Part shown: piece after piece, positions 1-8,484 of the stretch
Position numbering within the stretch: the first letter of the stretch is position 1
Layout of the letters: the number at the start of each line of letters is the position of its first letter
Source: Brevibacterium sp. p3-SID960
GTDB lineage: Bacteria > Actinomycetota > Actinomycetes > Actinomycetales > Brevibacteriaceae
NCBI RefSeq assembly: GCF_025144725.1
Contig: NZ_JALXKS010000002.1
Coordinates: 53,747-117,746 of the forward strand
Reading direction: 5' to 3'
DNA: 64,000 bases
Notes under the pieces: model-generated
Seen by the model: the letters and a program-made list of their open reading frames with translations, nothing else
Databases searched by the model: none
What the model was told of the DNA's origin: nothing
Position numbers and translations under genes: made by a program

Positions 1-551
1 GTGAACGGCGCCTCCCCTGCCGGCGCACAGGGCGCGTCGCCGGAAAGCGTGCGCAATCCGTCGACGGAGTCGAGACGGAAGCCGGTCGCCGCCAGCGCCT
101 GCGCGATGACCGCCTCGCGGGCGGGAATCGAGACGCGGATCGACCGGTCCTGCTCGTCGATCGTCTCCCCGCCGCCGAACCTGCTGCCGGGACCACGGGC
201 CGTCTCGGCATCCCGGGCCCGCGCCTCGGCGACGGCAGCGGCGAGCACCGCAGCGATTTCAGCGGCATCGGCATCGCTGCCGACGCGCAACTGGATCGTG
301 TGCGCCACCCGGGTGCCCCACGCGGCAGCCGGGGTATCGAGCTGGGAGACATGGGTGCGCACGACGGCCAGGGCGACCGACGCCTCGGGCGCGGGTGCAG
401 CGGGATCAGCCCCGACAACGGAATCACCGGCGTCGAGGTGTGGCACCTCCAGCGGTGCCCAGGCCGGATCGAGGGCAGCCAACCGGGCGGTCTGCTCGGT
501 GGTGAGCCGGGCGAGCGCGGCATGCGGTGCGGGATCGAAGACGGTGTCCAT
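1..551 (-). CDS. GNAT-like protein, N-terminal part, cut by the window edge
   Basis: An open frame runs without a stop from ATG at 551 off the left end of the window, 183 codons. The start fits a -10 hexamer TAGGAT six bases upstream. Residues of about 60 to 170 have the layout of an acetyltransferase fold: a strand, then an Ala/Glu-rich helix (EIAAVLAAAVAEARARD), then a late ATGFRLDSV segment like the GF motif near the end of GNAT domains. The usual Q/R-x-x-G-x-G/A acetyl-CoA loop is not evident, so this may be a degenerate first domain of a two-domain GNAT protein whose active half lies outside the window. The frame is well supported; the family is tentative. Confidence 0.55.
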   Translation of the reverse strand, partial: MDTVFDPAPHAALARLTTEQTARLAALDPAWAPLEVPHLDAGDSVVGADPAAPAPEASVALAVVRTHVSQLDTPAAAWGTRVAHTIQLRVGSDADAAEIAAVLAAAVAEARARDAETARGPGSRFGGGETIDEQDRSIRVSIPAREAVIAQALAATGFRLDSVDGLRTLSGDAPCAPAGEAPF

Positions 552-557
552 GCAGCG

Positions 558-563
558 ATCCTA
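558..563 (-). promoter_or_regulatory. -10 box of a probable leaderless promoter, GNAT-like gene
   Basis: TAGGAT on the minus strand ends 6 nt before the ATG at 551. Transcription would then begin at or next to the A of the start codon. No Shine-Dalgarno sequence lies between. Confidence 0.5.
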
Positions 564-613
564 GGCGCGCGCGGCAGGTTGCGCACATGCGGTGTGGTGC
601 ATGCCAGTGCCGA

Positions 614-619
614 TAGGCT
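614..619 (+). promoter_or_regulatory. -10-like hexamer before the lipoprotein gene
   Basis: TAGGCT lies 8 nt before the ATG at 628. A run of seven G residues sits between them and could also act as a ribosome binding site, so leaderless and led transcripts are both possible. Confidence 0.35.
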
Positions 620-627
620 GGGGGGGA

Positions 628-1275
628 ATGCGAACCCGTCATGCTGTCACTGCCTGCGCTGCTGCCTCCCTCCTCCTGCTCGCCGGCTGCGGTGTCGGTG
701 GGGGTGAGCAGCTGGAGACGGATGCGGTCTCGGAGCGGATCGACCAGGTGAGCTTCGATGGTGAGGCGTTCACCGCGCACGGGAATGAGACGGTGCCCAG
801 TGAGGATGAGATCGGGTTCATCTCCGAGGAGATCGCGGACACTGCGTGTGCCGAGGCGCTGACGGCGGTGCAGCGTGAGCAGGTGCAGATGCATGAGCAT
901 TTCTCCCACGGCGAGCATGCCCGTGCCGACCTCGATGCGACCAGCTACCCCGATGCAGACGCCGCCGAGGCGGGCCTCGAGCGGGTGCGCGCCTATGTCG
1001 AGTCGTGTGCCAGCTATGAGCGCACGAGCGGTGGTGAGACGTACGCGTCCTCGACGCTCACGCTCTTCGACGTTGAGGTCGACGGCGCCGATGCGGCACT
1101 GGGCTATGCGGAGAAGCAGGCCGACGGGTTCGTCTTCCTCTACGTCTACGCCCAGGCCGGAAACACGCTCATCTCCGCGTATGGGGCACCGGATTCGCCG
1201 GCACCGATCGATGATGAGGCCTATCGGGTCGACCTGCAGGCGATCGCCGGTGAGGCCCTGGGTGTCTTCGGCTGA
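628..1275 (+). CDS. Secreted lipoprotein of unknown function
   Basis: The product is 215 residues. The start at 628 is preferred over an ATG/GTG further upstream because it gives a proper lipoprotein signal: a basic tip (MRTRHAV), a hydrophobic run and the lipobox LAGC with the lipidated Cys at residue 21. The mature part is acidic, contains two further Cys residues (DTACAEAL and YVESCASYE) that could form a disulfide, and has no membrane segment. It should be anchored to the outer face of the cell membrane. It ends 4 nt before the stop of the convergent menC. I do not recognise a named family, and its position beside men genes may be incidental. Confidence 0.75.
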   Translation: MRTRHAVTACAAASLLLLAGCGVGGGEQLETDAVSERIDQVSFDGEAFTAHGNETVPSEDEIGFISEEIADTACAEALTAVQREQVQMHEHFSHGEHARADLDATSYPDADAAEAGLERVRAYVESCASYERTSGGETYASSTLTLFDVEVDGADAALGYAEKQADGFVFLYVYAQAGNTLISAYGAPDSPAPIDDEAYRVDLQAIAGEALGVFG

Positions 1276-1279
1276 GAGC

Positions 1280-2356
1280 TCAAGCCACGCGGCGCAGTTC
1301 GGTCAGGCATTCGCGCACCCGGGCGTCCCACCAGGCGTGAGCCCCGGCGTCTGCGGTGTGGGCGGCGAGCAGCTGCGGATCAGGTGCCGTGCGGGCCGCT
1401 GGCAGCGTTGCGGCGTTTTCTGAACCGCCTGGGCCGGGTTCGCTGATGATGTCTTCGGCGAAAAGCGCCCCGGTGCCCAGCCCGCAGGCTGGTGGGCCGG
1501 CGAAGATCGCCTCGGCCGCGGTATCGACCGGCAGGCTGGCGGCCAGCAGCGCACCTGCCCGCAGCCCGATGCCGGTCTCCAGGGCTGATGACACGACGGC
1601 GGGCAGCCCGCATCCGGTGACAACCTCTGCGGCATGCTGGGCGCCGCCGAGCGGCTGGGCCTTGACGATGATGACATCAGCCGCACCGAGGACTGCGACC
1701 CGGTAGGGGTCATCGGCCTTGCGGATCGACTCATCGGCAGCGATGCGGATGGGCAGCCCGCGTGCGGCGATCCACTCCCGCAGCCGGGCGAGATCCTCGA
1801 CTGAGGCGACGGGCTGCTCGATGTACTCCAGCCAGTCGCCCACCTCGGGCAGCTCGGCGATGGCGGCACACAGCTGCTGGGCGTCGGCCAGTGGGTAGCC
1901 GGTGTTGGCGTCGAAGCGCAGCCGGGCTGCAGGTGTGTGGGCGCGCACAGTGCGGATGCGCGCAAGATCAGTGTCGAGGCTCGCGATCCCGCGTGCTGCG
2001 ATCTTGATCTTGAAGGTTCCGGCACCCGGGTAGCGGGCGATGAGACCCGGCACCGCTGCTGGCGGGCAGTCGGGGATGGTGCCGTTGAGGGGGACGGCAT
2101 CACGCAGCGGTGCCGGAGCCGGCCGGTGACCGAACTCGAGCGCACCTGCCAGCCAGCGTGCCGCCTCGGGCGCGGCGTATTCGGCGAACGGTGAGAACTC
2201 CGACCAGCCGGCGGGCCCCCGGAAGACGAGCGCCTGCCGGGAGGTGATGCCGCGGAAGCGGGTGATCATCGGCAGCTCGACGACGCGGCGCTCAGGCAGC
2301 AGCTCATCGAGGTCCTCGGTGCCGGTGACGAGGTCGGCCAGCCAGTCTGGGATCAT
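1280..2356 (-). CDS. menC: o-Succinylbenzoate synthase (MenC)
   Basis: This enolase-superfamily enzyme dehydrates SHCHC to o-succinylbenzoate in menaquinone synthesis. The 358-residue product carries the expected barrel catalytic set: FKIK with Lys116 and Lys118, the metal ligands FDAN (Asp149), EYIEQP (Glu180) and AADES (Asp208), and the second base VIIVKAQ (Lys232). Length and motif order match the actinobacterial MenC branch. It is divergent from menB, with only 59 nt between the two starts, and convergent with the lipoprotein gene. Both a -10 hexamer (TAGTGT) six bases upstream and an embedded GGAGG are available, so initiation may be leaderless or SD-led. Confidence 0.93.
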   Translation of the reverse strand: MIPDWLADLVTGTEDLDELLPERRVVELPMITRFRGITSRQALVFRGPAGWSEFSPFAEYAAPEAARWLAGALEFGHRPAPAPLRDAVPLNGTIPDCPPAAVPGLIARYPGAGTFKIKIAARGIASLDTDLARIRTVRAHTPAARLRFDANTGYPLADAQQLCAAIAELPEVGDWLEYIEQPVASVEDLARLREWIAARGLPIRIAADESIRKADDPYRVAVLGAADVIIVKAQPLGGAQHAAEVVTGCGLPAVVSSALETGIGLRAGALLAASLPVDTAAEAIFAGPPACGLGTGALFAEDIISEPGPGGSENAATLPAARTAPDPQLLAAHTADAGAHAWWDARVRECLTELRRVA

Positions 2357-2362
2357 GCCTCC

Positions 2363-2368
2363 ACACTA
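2363..2368 (-). promoter_or_regulatory. -10 box of a probable leaderless menC promoter
   Basis: TAGTGT on the minus strand ends 6 nt before the menC ATG at 2356. The 6-nt gap is GGAGGC, which could alternatively be a very close Shine-Dalgarno sequence. Confidence 0.45.
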
Positions 2369-2403
2369 CGCCGCGCACCGGCACCTGCGACGGTCCCAAG
2401 CGC

Positions 2404-2409
2404 TAAGGT
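2404..2409 (+). promoter_or_regulatory. -10 box of a probable leaderless menB promoter
   Basis: TAAGGT ends 6 nt before the menB ATG at 2416. Together with the menC box at 2363-2368 it forms a compact divergent promoter of about 60 nt. Confidence 0.45.
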
Positions 2410-2415
2410 AAGGGC

Positions 2416-3333
2416 ATGCCTGTCTCTGAGATCTTCGACCCCAGCCGTTGGCGCGCGGTCTCCGGCTTCGACTTCACCGACATCACCTACCACCGCGCCA
2501 TCGACGCAGACGGCGCCGACGTCGGCTGTGTGCGCATCGCCTTCGACCGGCCCGAGGTGCGCAATGCGTTCCGTCCGCACACCGTCGATGAGCTTTACCG
2601 CGCTCTCGACCACGCCCGGCAGACTCCCGACGTCGGCTGTGTGCTGCTGACCGGCAACGGCCCGAGCGGGAAGGACGGCGGCTGGGCTTTCTGCTCCGGC
2701 GGCGACCAGCGCATCCGCGGACGCTCCGGCTACCAGTACGCTGACGGTGAGACCGCAGAGACCGTCGACCCGGTACGCGCCGGGCGTCTGCACATCCTCG
2801 AAGTCCAGCGGCTCATCCGCACGATGCCCAAGATCGTCATCGCCGTCGTTCCCGGCTGGGCGGCCGGCGGCGGGCACAGCCTGCACGTCGTGTGCGATAT
2901 GACGATCGCCTCGCGTGAGCATGCGAAGTTCAAGCAGACCGACGCCGATGTCGGCTCCTATGATGCCGGCTACGGTTCGGCGTATCTGGCGAAGATGGTC
3001 GGGCAGAAGCGGGCCCGGGAGATCTTCTTCCTCGGCCGCACCTATTCGGCCCAGGAGATGGCCGATATGGGTGCGGTCAACGAGGTCGTCGACCATGCCG
3101 AGCTCGAAACCGCGGCCCTGACGATGGCCCGCGAGATCCTCGGCAAGTCCCCGAATGCCCAGCGGATGCTGAAGTTCGCCTTCAACCTCGTCGACGACGG
3201 GCTCGTCGGCCAGCAGGTCTTCGCCGGTGAGGCCACCCGCCTGGGCTATATGACCGATGAGGCCGTCGAGGGCCGGGACGCGTTCTTGGAGAAGCGCGAC
3301 CCGGACTGGTCGCCGTTCCCCTGGTACTACTGA
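2416..3333 (+). CDS. menB: 1,4-Dihydroxy-2-naphthoyl-CoA synthase (MenB)
   Basis: This crotonase-fold enzyme closes the second ring of the naphthoquinone by converting o-succinylbenzoyl-CoA to DHNA-CoA. The 305-residue protein has the MenB-specific signatures: FCSGGDQRIRG after the KDGGWA segment, VPGWAAGGGHSLHVVCD for the oxyanion hole region, DADVGSYDAGYGSAYLAKMVGQKRAR in shorter pieces, and the C-terminal WSPFPWYY tail typical of MenB. Substrate is supplied by MenE (8557-9807), which in this window lies 5.2 kb downstream, beyond an inserted block. The protein should be cytosolic. Confidence 0.95.
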   Translation: MPVSEIFDPSRWRAVSGFDFTDITYHRAIDADGADVGCVRIAFDRPEVRNAFRPHTVDELYRALDHARQTPDVGCVLLTGNGPSGKDGGWAFCSGGDQRIRGRSGYQYADGETAETVDPVRAGRLHILEVQRLIRTMPKIVIAVVPGWAAGGGHSLHVVCDMTIASREHAKFKQTDADVGSYDAGYGSAYLAKMVGQKRAREIFFLGRTYSAQEMADMGAVNEVVDHAELETAALTMAREILGKSPNAQRMLKFAFNLVDDGLVGQQVFAGEATRLGYMTDEAVEGRDAFLEKRDPDWSPFPWYY

Positions 3334-3336
3334 AGC

Positions 3337-3801
3337 TCATCGCCGAGAACCGGTCGACGGCTTTTCGTCAGTCTCGTACTTCAAGGTCGGCGTACTTCCA
3401 CCTTGCCGCGGCTGGCAGAGCCAGCACCGACCATCTGTGGTCGGGCTGGAACATCTCGTATCAAGCATTGAATGGAAACGCCCAGCGCTCGACATGATGC
3501 GAGGCTTGCCGCGCAACCTTGGCTGATCTGCGCCATCTTGCCTGTCGAGAACATACCGGCGCGGTGGGGCGAGTTCGAGTTCGCCTCCGTCTTTGAAGGA
3601 GCAGACGCGATCAGGACTGACGACAACGTAGAGCACGAGATCTGACGACTCGATGCCTGATTCCACCCTTGCGAATTCTTCTTCAATGTTGACCTAATCG
3701 GTGTTGCAGATCCCAGTCTCTATCTCGAACAGCCCGACGGGGTACATAGTGTCCGGCTGGAAGATCACGACTATTCCTGCTCTCTGCTGCTGCTCACTCA
3801 T
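3337..3801 (-). pseudogene. Possible degraded small ORF with an in-frame TAG
   Basis: Reading the minus strand from ATG at 3801 gives 35 codons (beginning MSEQQQRAGIVVIFQPD), then TAG at 3694-3696, then the same frame continues to 3337. The first about 45 codons after the stop (EEEFARVESGIESSDLVL, then VVVSPDRVCSFKDGGELEL) look like real protein, and the last about 55 codons look like noise. The upstream and downstream pieces make sense as one small protein with one nonsense change and a decayed tail. I do not recognise the family. Alternatively the 35-codon ORF is a small gene by itself. Confidence 0.3.
3427..3444. terminator. Hairpin downstream of menB
   Basis: CCGACCA and TGGTCGG form a perfect 7-bp stem around a 4-nt loop, 93 nt past the menB stop. 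There is no T tract, so a role as a terminator is weakly supported. Confidence 0.25.
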
Positions 3802-3846
3802 GCACGAAGCCGACCGATACAACGTCCCTAAAGCGTGCTGAAACCG

Positions 3847-3860
3847 CATGAAATATCATG
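3847..3860. promoter_or_regulatory. Candidate GntR operator
   Basis: CATGA and TCATG form a perfect inverted repeat around AATA, 30 nt before the gntR start. A GntR-family regulator often controls its own operon from such a short symmetric site. No binding consensus could be checked. Confidence 0.3.
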
Positions 3861-3890
3861 ACAACTTTACTGTTGCCATGAATAAGATGT

Positions 3891-4616
3891 ATGACTAAGC
3901 TCACACCCATGACGTGTGCGAAGCATGTAGAGATTCGCGAGTGGATCGAAAGAGAAATCTCCCGCGGCAACTTGTCCATCGGCGATCGTCTACCAACCGA
4001 GCGTGAACTTATGGAGCGCTTCGCGGTCAGCCGCAACCCGGTTCAGACCGCCATGTCCAAACTCGTCGAAACAGGTCTTGTCCAACGACGGCGCGGCTCT
4101 GGCACAGTCGTTGCCTCGACAGGTTTGCGCAGCAGCCTTATGCGACTGCTCCATGCAACGACCGACGGCCCGGAAGTCGAGGGCCTGCACCGGGTCATCA
4201 GCACACGAGTCACCGCTGCCGAGCACCACCCGCTCTCAGTCGATCTGTTCCGCGCGGGGACCCCGATCGCGGAACTCGTCCGTGTGAAGCTCGACAGCTC
4301 ATCGCGCGGCATCGTTGTGGAACGCTGCGTCATCGATCTGGCGATGGCTCCGAACATTCTCAACGAAGATCTCGCAGAACTGACGACTGCGGCGTACTAC
4401 ACGTCAATCGGGATCTCGCAGCTTCGAGCTTCGAGCGTTCTCTCGGCGACGCACCTCACCGAGTCGGATGCCGATCATCTCGATCTCGACACGACGACGC
4501 CCGTGGTCAGACAGGTCCGCACTCTGCACACCGGGAACGGAAAGCCGATCGAACGTCTCGAAATGCTCTTCCACCCAACCAAACTCACTTTGGAGGTCAC
4601 CCAAATTGAACACTGA
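3891..4616 (+). CDS. GntR-family regulator, HutC/UTRA type
   Basis: The 241-residue protein has an N-terminal winged helix (about residues 10-75, with IGDRLPTERELMERFAVSRNPVQTAMSKL in two pieces and the wing RRRGSGTVV) followed by a UTRA-type ligand domain from about residue 90 that ends in the usual ERLEMLFHP-like segment. HutC-type members normally repress neighbouring catabolic genes and release DNA on binding a pathway metabolite. It is the first gene of a tight four-gene operon; its stop overlaps the next start by 11 nt. The ligand is probably the amino acid or amine handled by the two downstream flavin oxidases. The ATG at 3909 is an alternative start. Confidence 0.85.
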   Translation: MTKLTPMTCAKHVEIREWIEREISRGNLSIGDRLPTERELMERFAVSRNPVQTAMSKLVETGLVQRRRGSGTVVASTGLRSSLMRLLHATTDGPEVEGLHRVISTRVTAAEHHPLSVDLFRAGTPIAELVRVKLDSSSRGIVVERCVIDLAMAPNILNEDLAELTTAAYYTSIGISQLRASSVLSATHLTESDADHLDLDTTTPVVRQVRTLHTGNGKPIERLEMLFHPTKLTLEVTQIEH

Positions 4617-5790
4617 AGAATCGACGGTTTCACAAAAGACCGGGGGTGCGAACCGCCGTGTCGCCGTCATTGGCGCCGGGATCATCGGCACCATGTCAGC
4701 ATGGCAGCTCGCACAGCGTAACCACTCTGTCACCGTCTTCGAGCGCTGGAATACGCCAAACGACCGAGGAGCCTCAGCCGGAGAGTCCCGGATCTTCCGC
4801 ACTCTCTACAAGGAAGGTCCCGAATATGTCGGCTTCATCCAAAAGGCCGGCGAAAAGTGGAAAGAACTCGAAAGCGCCCAGGACACGCGCGTTCTTGAGT
4901 GGTGCGGCGGCCTCACCATCGGGAAGCCGGACCACCCAGATGTGACTGCCGTCCTCGAGTGCGCGGAGGAACTCGACCTTGAGCATCGCGTCCTCAATGC
5001 CGAGGAAATGCGCGCGGAATTTCCCGCCTACGGCGTCGACGACGACGAGATCGGGGTATTCGATCCCAACGCCGGGGTCTTCCGCCCCGAACCAGCCGTA
5101 CTCGCGGCCCGTAATGAGAGCATTCGGCTAGGTGCTACTTACCGCACATACAGCTCCGTACTCAACATCCGCTCGCTCCCGGACCGTGTCGTCATCCACA
5201 CGGCCGACGGGGCTGAGGCCTTCGACTCGGTCGTCGTGGCTACTGGCCCCTGGGCTGCCGAGCTCTCGGGTCTCGATGCTGGAACCATCACCAATCGGCA
5301 GCTTGTCGGCTGCTGGTTCCCGGCTACAGATGTCGCAATGCACGAGCCATCGCGGATGCCGATTTCCATCCGACGTCACTCCGAAGGGGCGTTCTCTGGA
5401 TTCCCCTGCCTCGACGGTGTCGGAGTGAAGATCCTGACGCACCACCTCGAATGGCCGCATATCGACAGCGTCGAGCACCTTGCGCGGTTCGTCGATCCTG
5501 TCTTCGTCCGGTCCGCAGAGACCGCAGTCGCTCGGCTCATGCCGCACCTCGATCCAACCGCCGTCCGAGTCTCGACGTGGACGGAAGGCTTCACTCCCGA
5601 CGGAGCACCAATCGTCGGACCCAGCCCAATCGATGACCGGGTCGTTCTCGCTGTCGGTATGTCCGGCCAGGGGTTCAAGTTCTCCCCCATGATCGGATCC
5701 GTCGTCGCCGACTTCGTCACCTCAGGGAGCTCCGAGGACGCGCTCGACATCATGAATTCTGCCCGCTTCACTACCGGAGGCTCAGAATGA
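4606..5790 (+). CDS. FAD-dependent amine oxidase, monomeric sarcosine oxidase-like
   Basis: I choose the TTG at 4606 because GGAGG lies eight bases upstream and this removes 46 unrelated residues; the product is 394 residues. The Rossmann motif GAGIIG (residues 23-28) binds FAD, GESRIFRTLYKEGPEY matches the SolA/MSOX family segment, and GMSGQGFKFSPMIG is the family's C-terminal FAD-binding segment. In monomeric sarcosine oxidase a Cys before the TPD motif carries covalent FAD; here the stretch is STWTEGFTPDG with no Cys, so flavin is probably not attached that way. Expected chemistry is oxidation of a secondary or N-methyl amino acid. The substrate is unknown. Confidence 0.8.
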   Translation: MNTEESTVSQKTGGANRRVAVIGAGIIGTMSAWQLAQRNHSVTVFERWNTPNDRGASAGESRIFRTLYKEGPEYVGFIQKAGEKWKELESAQDTRVLEWCGGLTIGKPDHPDVTAVLECAEELDLEHRVLNAEEMRAEFPAYGVDDDEIGVFDPNAGVFRPEPAVLAARNESIRLGATYRTYSSVLNIRSLPDRVVIHTADGAEAFDSVVVATGPWAAELSGLDAGTITNRQLVGCWFPATDVAMHEPSRMPISIRRHSEGAFSGFPCLDGVGVKILTHHLEWPHIDSVEHLARFVDPVFVRSAETAVARLMPHLDPTAVRVSTWTEGFTPDGAPIVGPSPIDDRVVLAVGMSGQGFKFSPMIGSVVADFVTSGSSEDALDIMNSARFTTGGSE

Positions 5791-7271
5791 ACCTCGGAAC
5801 TATCGCCCTCGTCACCATCACGGCCGCCGTCGTTCTGGGCATTGGCGCCTGGATCTCGTTCTACGTCAGCAGGAAACACAACACGGAGGACGACTGGTTG
5901 GTCGGCGGTCGCAGCCTGCCGATGATCGTCGTCGCGTTCACCCAGTACGCCACCGCTGTCGGCGGTGGTGTTCTCGTCGCCCACGTAGGCATCAGCTACG
6001 CCTGGGGTCTGTCAGTCTTCTGGTACGAGCTCTTCGTCGTCGCCGGAATGCTCATCATTGCGCTCTTCGCCAATTGGCTGCGCAAGGGTCGGTTCTCGAC
6101 AATCCCGGAAGTCTTCACCCGTCTCTATGGCCAGAACACCGTGCTTCTGTCGACCGTTGCCATCGCAGTGATCGTCGTACCGTTCGGGTGGCTGGCAACT
6201 CAGTTCGTCGCATTCGCCAACCTCTTCAGTGAGGTCACCGGCATCCCGTTCACACCACTCATCATCGCTATGGCGATCATCAGCCTGCTGTTCGTCCTTC
6301 CCGGTGGACTCACCTCAGTCGCATGGTCAGACTTCTTTTTCGGCGTCTTCATGGTGGGTACGTCTATCATTATCGCCATCTACGCCGTCATGAGTGCAGG
6401 GGGGTGGGGGCAGGTCGTCGAGAACGTCCCTGACGACATGTTCACCATGCCGCAGGGCCTGACGCTCGCCGGCGCGGGGACGATCGTTTTGTGGTTCTTC
6501 GCCATTGTTCCCGGCACGCTCACCAACCAGCTCTACTACCAGCGCGTCTTCGCATCCAAGTCCGGAAAGGACGCCCGCTCCTCGCTTTATCTGGGAGCGG
6601 TGATGGTGATGGTCGCTGGCGTCTACGCATTCTTCATCGGCGTATCCATCCGCGCGATGAATCCGTCGCTTGGCGAGGACGGGCGGGAGATGGCCGCCGG
6701 ATGGTTCCTCACACAGGTTCCAACCTGGTTGCTCGCTCTCTATGGCGCGTTCCTGATGGCAACGATCGTCTCGACGACTGGTTCGGCCCTGCAGTCAGTA
6801 GTGGCCAATCTCATCAACGACCTCCGCGGTGCACTCATCAAGGGCAAGACCACTCAGAAGCAGACCATCACGCTTTCCCGGTGGCTGACCGTCGGGGTGA
6901 CGCTGGTCGCAGCCGCATTAGCAATTGTTTACCCGCGAGCTCTCGATTGGCTCGTGGCCACGTATGCATACTCTGCTTCGATTCTTGCAGCACCGATGCT
7001 CATCGGCATCATTCTCGCGAAGAAACATTTCCGCGTACGGACGCAGGTGGCATTCGTGTCGATGGCCGTCGGTCTCTTGGCCTGCGGAATCGCACACATC
7101 ATTGGCACGAGCGCGCCCTTCGCCGTCTTCGGAATCATCGGAGGCAGCATGGCCTACGCCGTGAGCCTTGCAATCTGGAAGCCCGTCCGCACTGAGGGAG
7201 ACCTCGTCGAGGACAAGCCTGTGTACGACTCGAAAACCCCCGACTCGAATTGGAATGGTGAGCTCACATGA
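5787..7271 (+). CDS. Sodium:solute symporter (SSS family)
   Basis: The 494-residue membrane protein has about 13 hydrophobic segments and the features of the SLC5/SSS family: an N-terminal helix, then DDWLVGGRSLPM before the second helix, the GGGVLVAHVG segment, and IVSTTGSALQSVVANLINDL in two pieces late in the protein. It should use the sodium gradient to import the substrate of the flanking oxidases. Its ATG overlaps the upstream stop (ATGA), with GGAGG six bases before it, and it overlaps the next gene by 4 nt. This is strong evidence that uptake and oxidation are one operon. Specificity cannot be read from sequence alone. Confidence 0.88.
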   Translation: MNLGTIALVTITAAVVLGIGAWISFYVSRKHNTEDDWLVGGRSLPMIVVAFTQYATAVGGGVLVAHVGISYAWGLSVFWYELFVVAGMLIIALFANWLRKGRFSTIPEVFTRLYGQNTVLLSTVAIAVIVVPFGWLATQFVAFANLFSEVTGIPFTPLIIAMAIISLLFVLPGGLTSVAWSDFFFGVFMVGTSIIIAIYAVMSAGGWGQVVENVPDDMFTMPQGLTLAGAGTIVLWFFAIVPGTLTNQLYYQRVFASKSGKDARSSLYLGAVMVMVAGVYAFFIGVSIRAMNPSLGEDGREMAAGWFLTQVPTWLLALYGAFLMATIVSTTGSALQSVVANLINDLRGALIKGKTTQKQTITLSRWLTVGVTLVAAALAIVYPRALDWLVATYAYSASILAAPMLIGIILAKKHFRVRTQVAFVSMAVGLLACGIAHIIGTSAPFAVFGIIGGSMAYAVSLAIWKPVRTEGDLVEDKPVYDSKTPDSNWNGELT

Positions 7272-8422
7272 AGATCATTGTTATCGGGGCCGGAATTCTC
7301 GGCCTGACCGCCGCCTACTCAATGAAGAAGCGCGGCCACGAGGTCACCATTGTGGAGAAGGACCGGCCGTTCGCTGGAGCGAGCCATCGATCGTTCGCAT
7401 GGCTCAATGCAAACAACAAATTCCCTCAGTCCTACTACCGGATCAATCGGGCAGGACTCGACGAGCACAAGCGATTCCAGACAGAGTTCCCGTCCGAAAG
7501 GACCTGGCTGCATCCTTCCGGAAATATCCTTGTCGACTTTACGGACACCCGCGACGCCACTTACGCGAAGCGACTCAGTGATGCAAACGATATGGGGTAC
7601 CCGGTCGAGAAGATCGACCTGGGTCGGTTGCGCGAGCTCGAACCGTCCGCCCAGTGGCCGGAGGAAATCGACTCCGCACTCTTCTATCCCGAAGAAGCCT
7701 GGCTCGACAATGATGTTCTCGGTGAAGAACTCCTGCGGGTGCTGACTGAGCATGGTGTGGAAGTTCGCACCGCGACAGTCACATACGTCGACTCCGATCC
7801 GAATGAGGCACGCGTGAACCTATCCGATGGCAGCGAGCTGTCCGCGGATGCCGCCGTCCTCGCCGTCGGCGCTTGGTCACGCGAGCTCGCCCAGAAGTCA
7901 GGCTTCTTCGTCCCGGTGGCCGATCTCGCGGAGCAGTCCACCCGTACGCACAGCCTGCTTGGCATTACGGAACCGACGTCGATTCCGCTGCAGAGGATCG
8001 TGATCTCCAATCGCCTCAATGTTCGCCCTCGACACGACGGCAGGATGTGGGTGCAGGTTGCGCGCCTCGAAGAACGGGTCACCGAAGGAGACTCCCAGCA
8101 GATGCTCGAGGAGGTCGGCTCCGAGATGGAGGCTGAACTCGAGCGGTTCTTCGGACAGAAGATTGCGGTAGAGAAGGTCTACTACTCGGGCCGGAGCTTC
8201 CCGGAGGACGGTCACTCGATCATCGGATTCCTCGATGACGCGAAGAAGCTGTATGCGATCGTGACCCACTCAGGCATGACCCTTGGCCCGCTCTTCGGCC
8301 GCCTCGCTGCCGAAGAACTCGAAGGACAGGAATCCGAACTGCTGGCTGACTTCCGACCTTCGCGCTTTGCCGACGGAGAAGTCGAATCAGCGGATTTCGA
8401 CTACTTCATCGGTCGCCAGTAA
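7268..8422 (+). CDS. FAD-dependent oxidoreductase (DAO family)
   Basis: The 384-residue protein starts directly with the FAD-binding GAGILG motif (residues 7-12), carries the GASHRSFAWLNANNK segment seen in one actinobacterial branch of D-amino-acid-oxidase-like enzymes, and ends with a GMTLGPLFGRLAAEEL segment that closes the FAD site. It should oxidise an amino acid or its N-alkyl derivative in the cytosol. It is the last gene of the gntR operon and is followed after 19 nt by a strong hairpin. Two different flavin oxidases in one operon suggest two successive steps or two related substrates. Base composition is clearly lower in G+C than the men genes on either side. Confidence 0.8.
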   Translation: MKIIVIGAGILGLTAAYSMKKRGHEVTIVEKDRPFAGASHRSFAWLNANNKFPQSYYRINRAGLDEHKRFQTEFPSERTWLHPSGNILVDFTDTRDATYAKRLSDANDMGYPVEKIDLGRLRELEPSAQWPEEIDSALFYPEEAWLDNDVLGEELLRVLTEHGVEVRTATVTYVDSDPNEARVNLSDGSELSADAAVLAVGAWSRELAQKSGFFVPVADLAEQSTRTHSLLGITEPTSIPLQRIVISNRLNVRPRHDGRMWVQVARLEERVTEGDSQQMLEEVGSEMEAELERFFGQKIAVEKVYYSGRSFPEDGHSIIGFLDDAKKLYAIVTHSGMTLGPLFGRLAAEELEGQESELLADFRPSRFADGEVESADFDYFIGRQ

Positions 8423-8441
8423 GAAGCCTGCAACCCGCCGG

Positions 8442-8484
8442 AGACTCCCTGGGTCCTCACCATTCGTGAACGCCCAGGGAGTCT
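8442..8484 (+). terminator. Terminator-like hairpin after the gntR operon
   Basis: A perfect 12-bp inverted repeat (arms 8442-8453 and 8473-8484, core GACTCCCTGGG) encloses a 19-nt loop. Only a few T residues follow. Its place, 19 nt after the last operon gene and 72 nt before menE, fits an operon end. Confidence 0.65.

Larger units (their letters stand above)
3334..3890. other. Gene-poor junction after menB
   Basis: About 560 bases with no convincing intact gene. It holds a 7-bp hairpin at 3427-3444, a minus-strand reading frame interrupted by a TAG (3337-3801), and a short palindrome at 3847-3860 in front of gntR. The base composition is visibly poorer in G+C than menB. I see no transposase fragment, tRNA or clear flanking direct repeat, but the position is the left edge of the block that separates menB from menE. 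Confidence 0.5.

Noticed and set aside
3334-3890. Transposase or tRNA remnant at the left edge of the men insertion
   Set aside because: No transposase-like peptide, tRNA cloverleaf or clear flanking direct repeat could be read on either strand.
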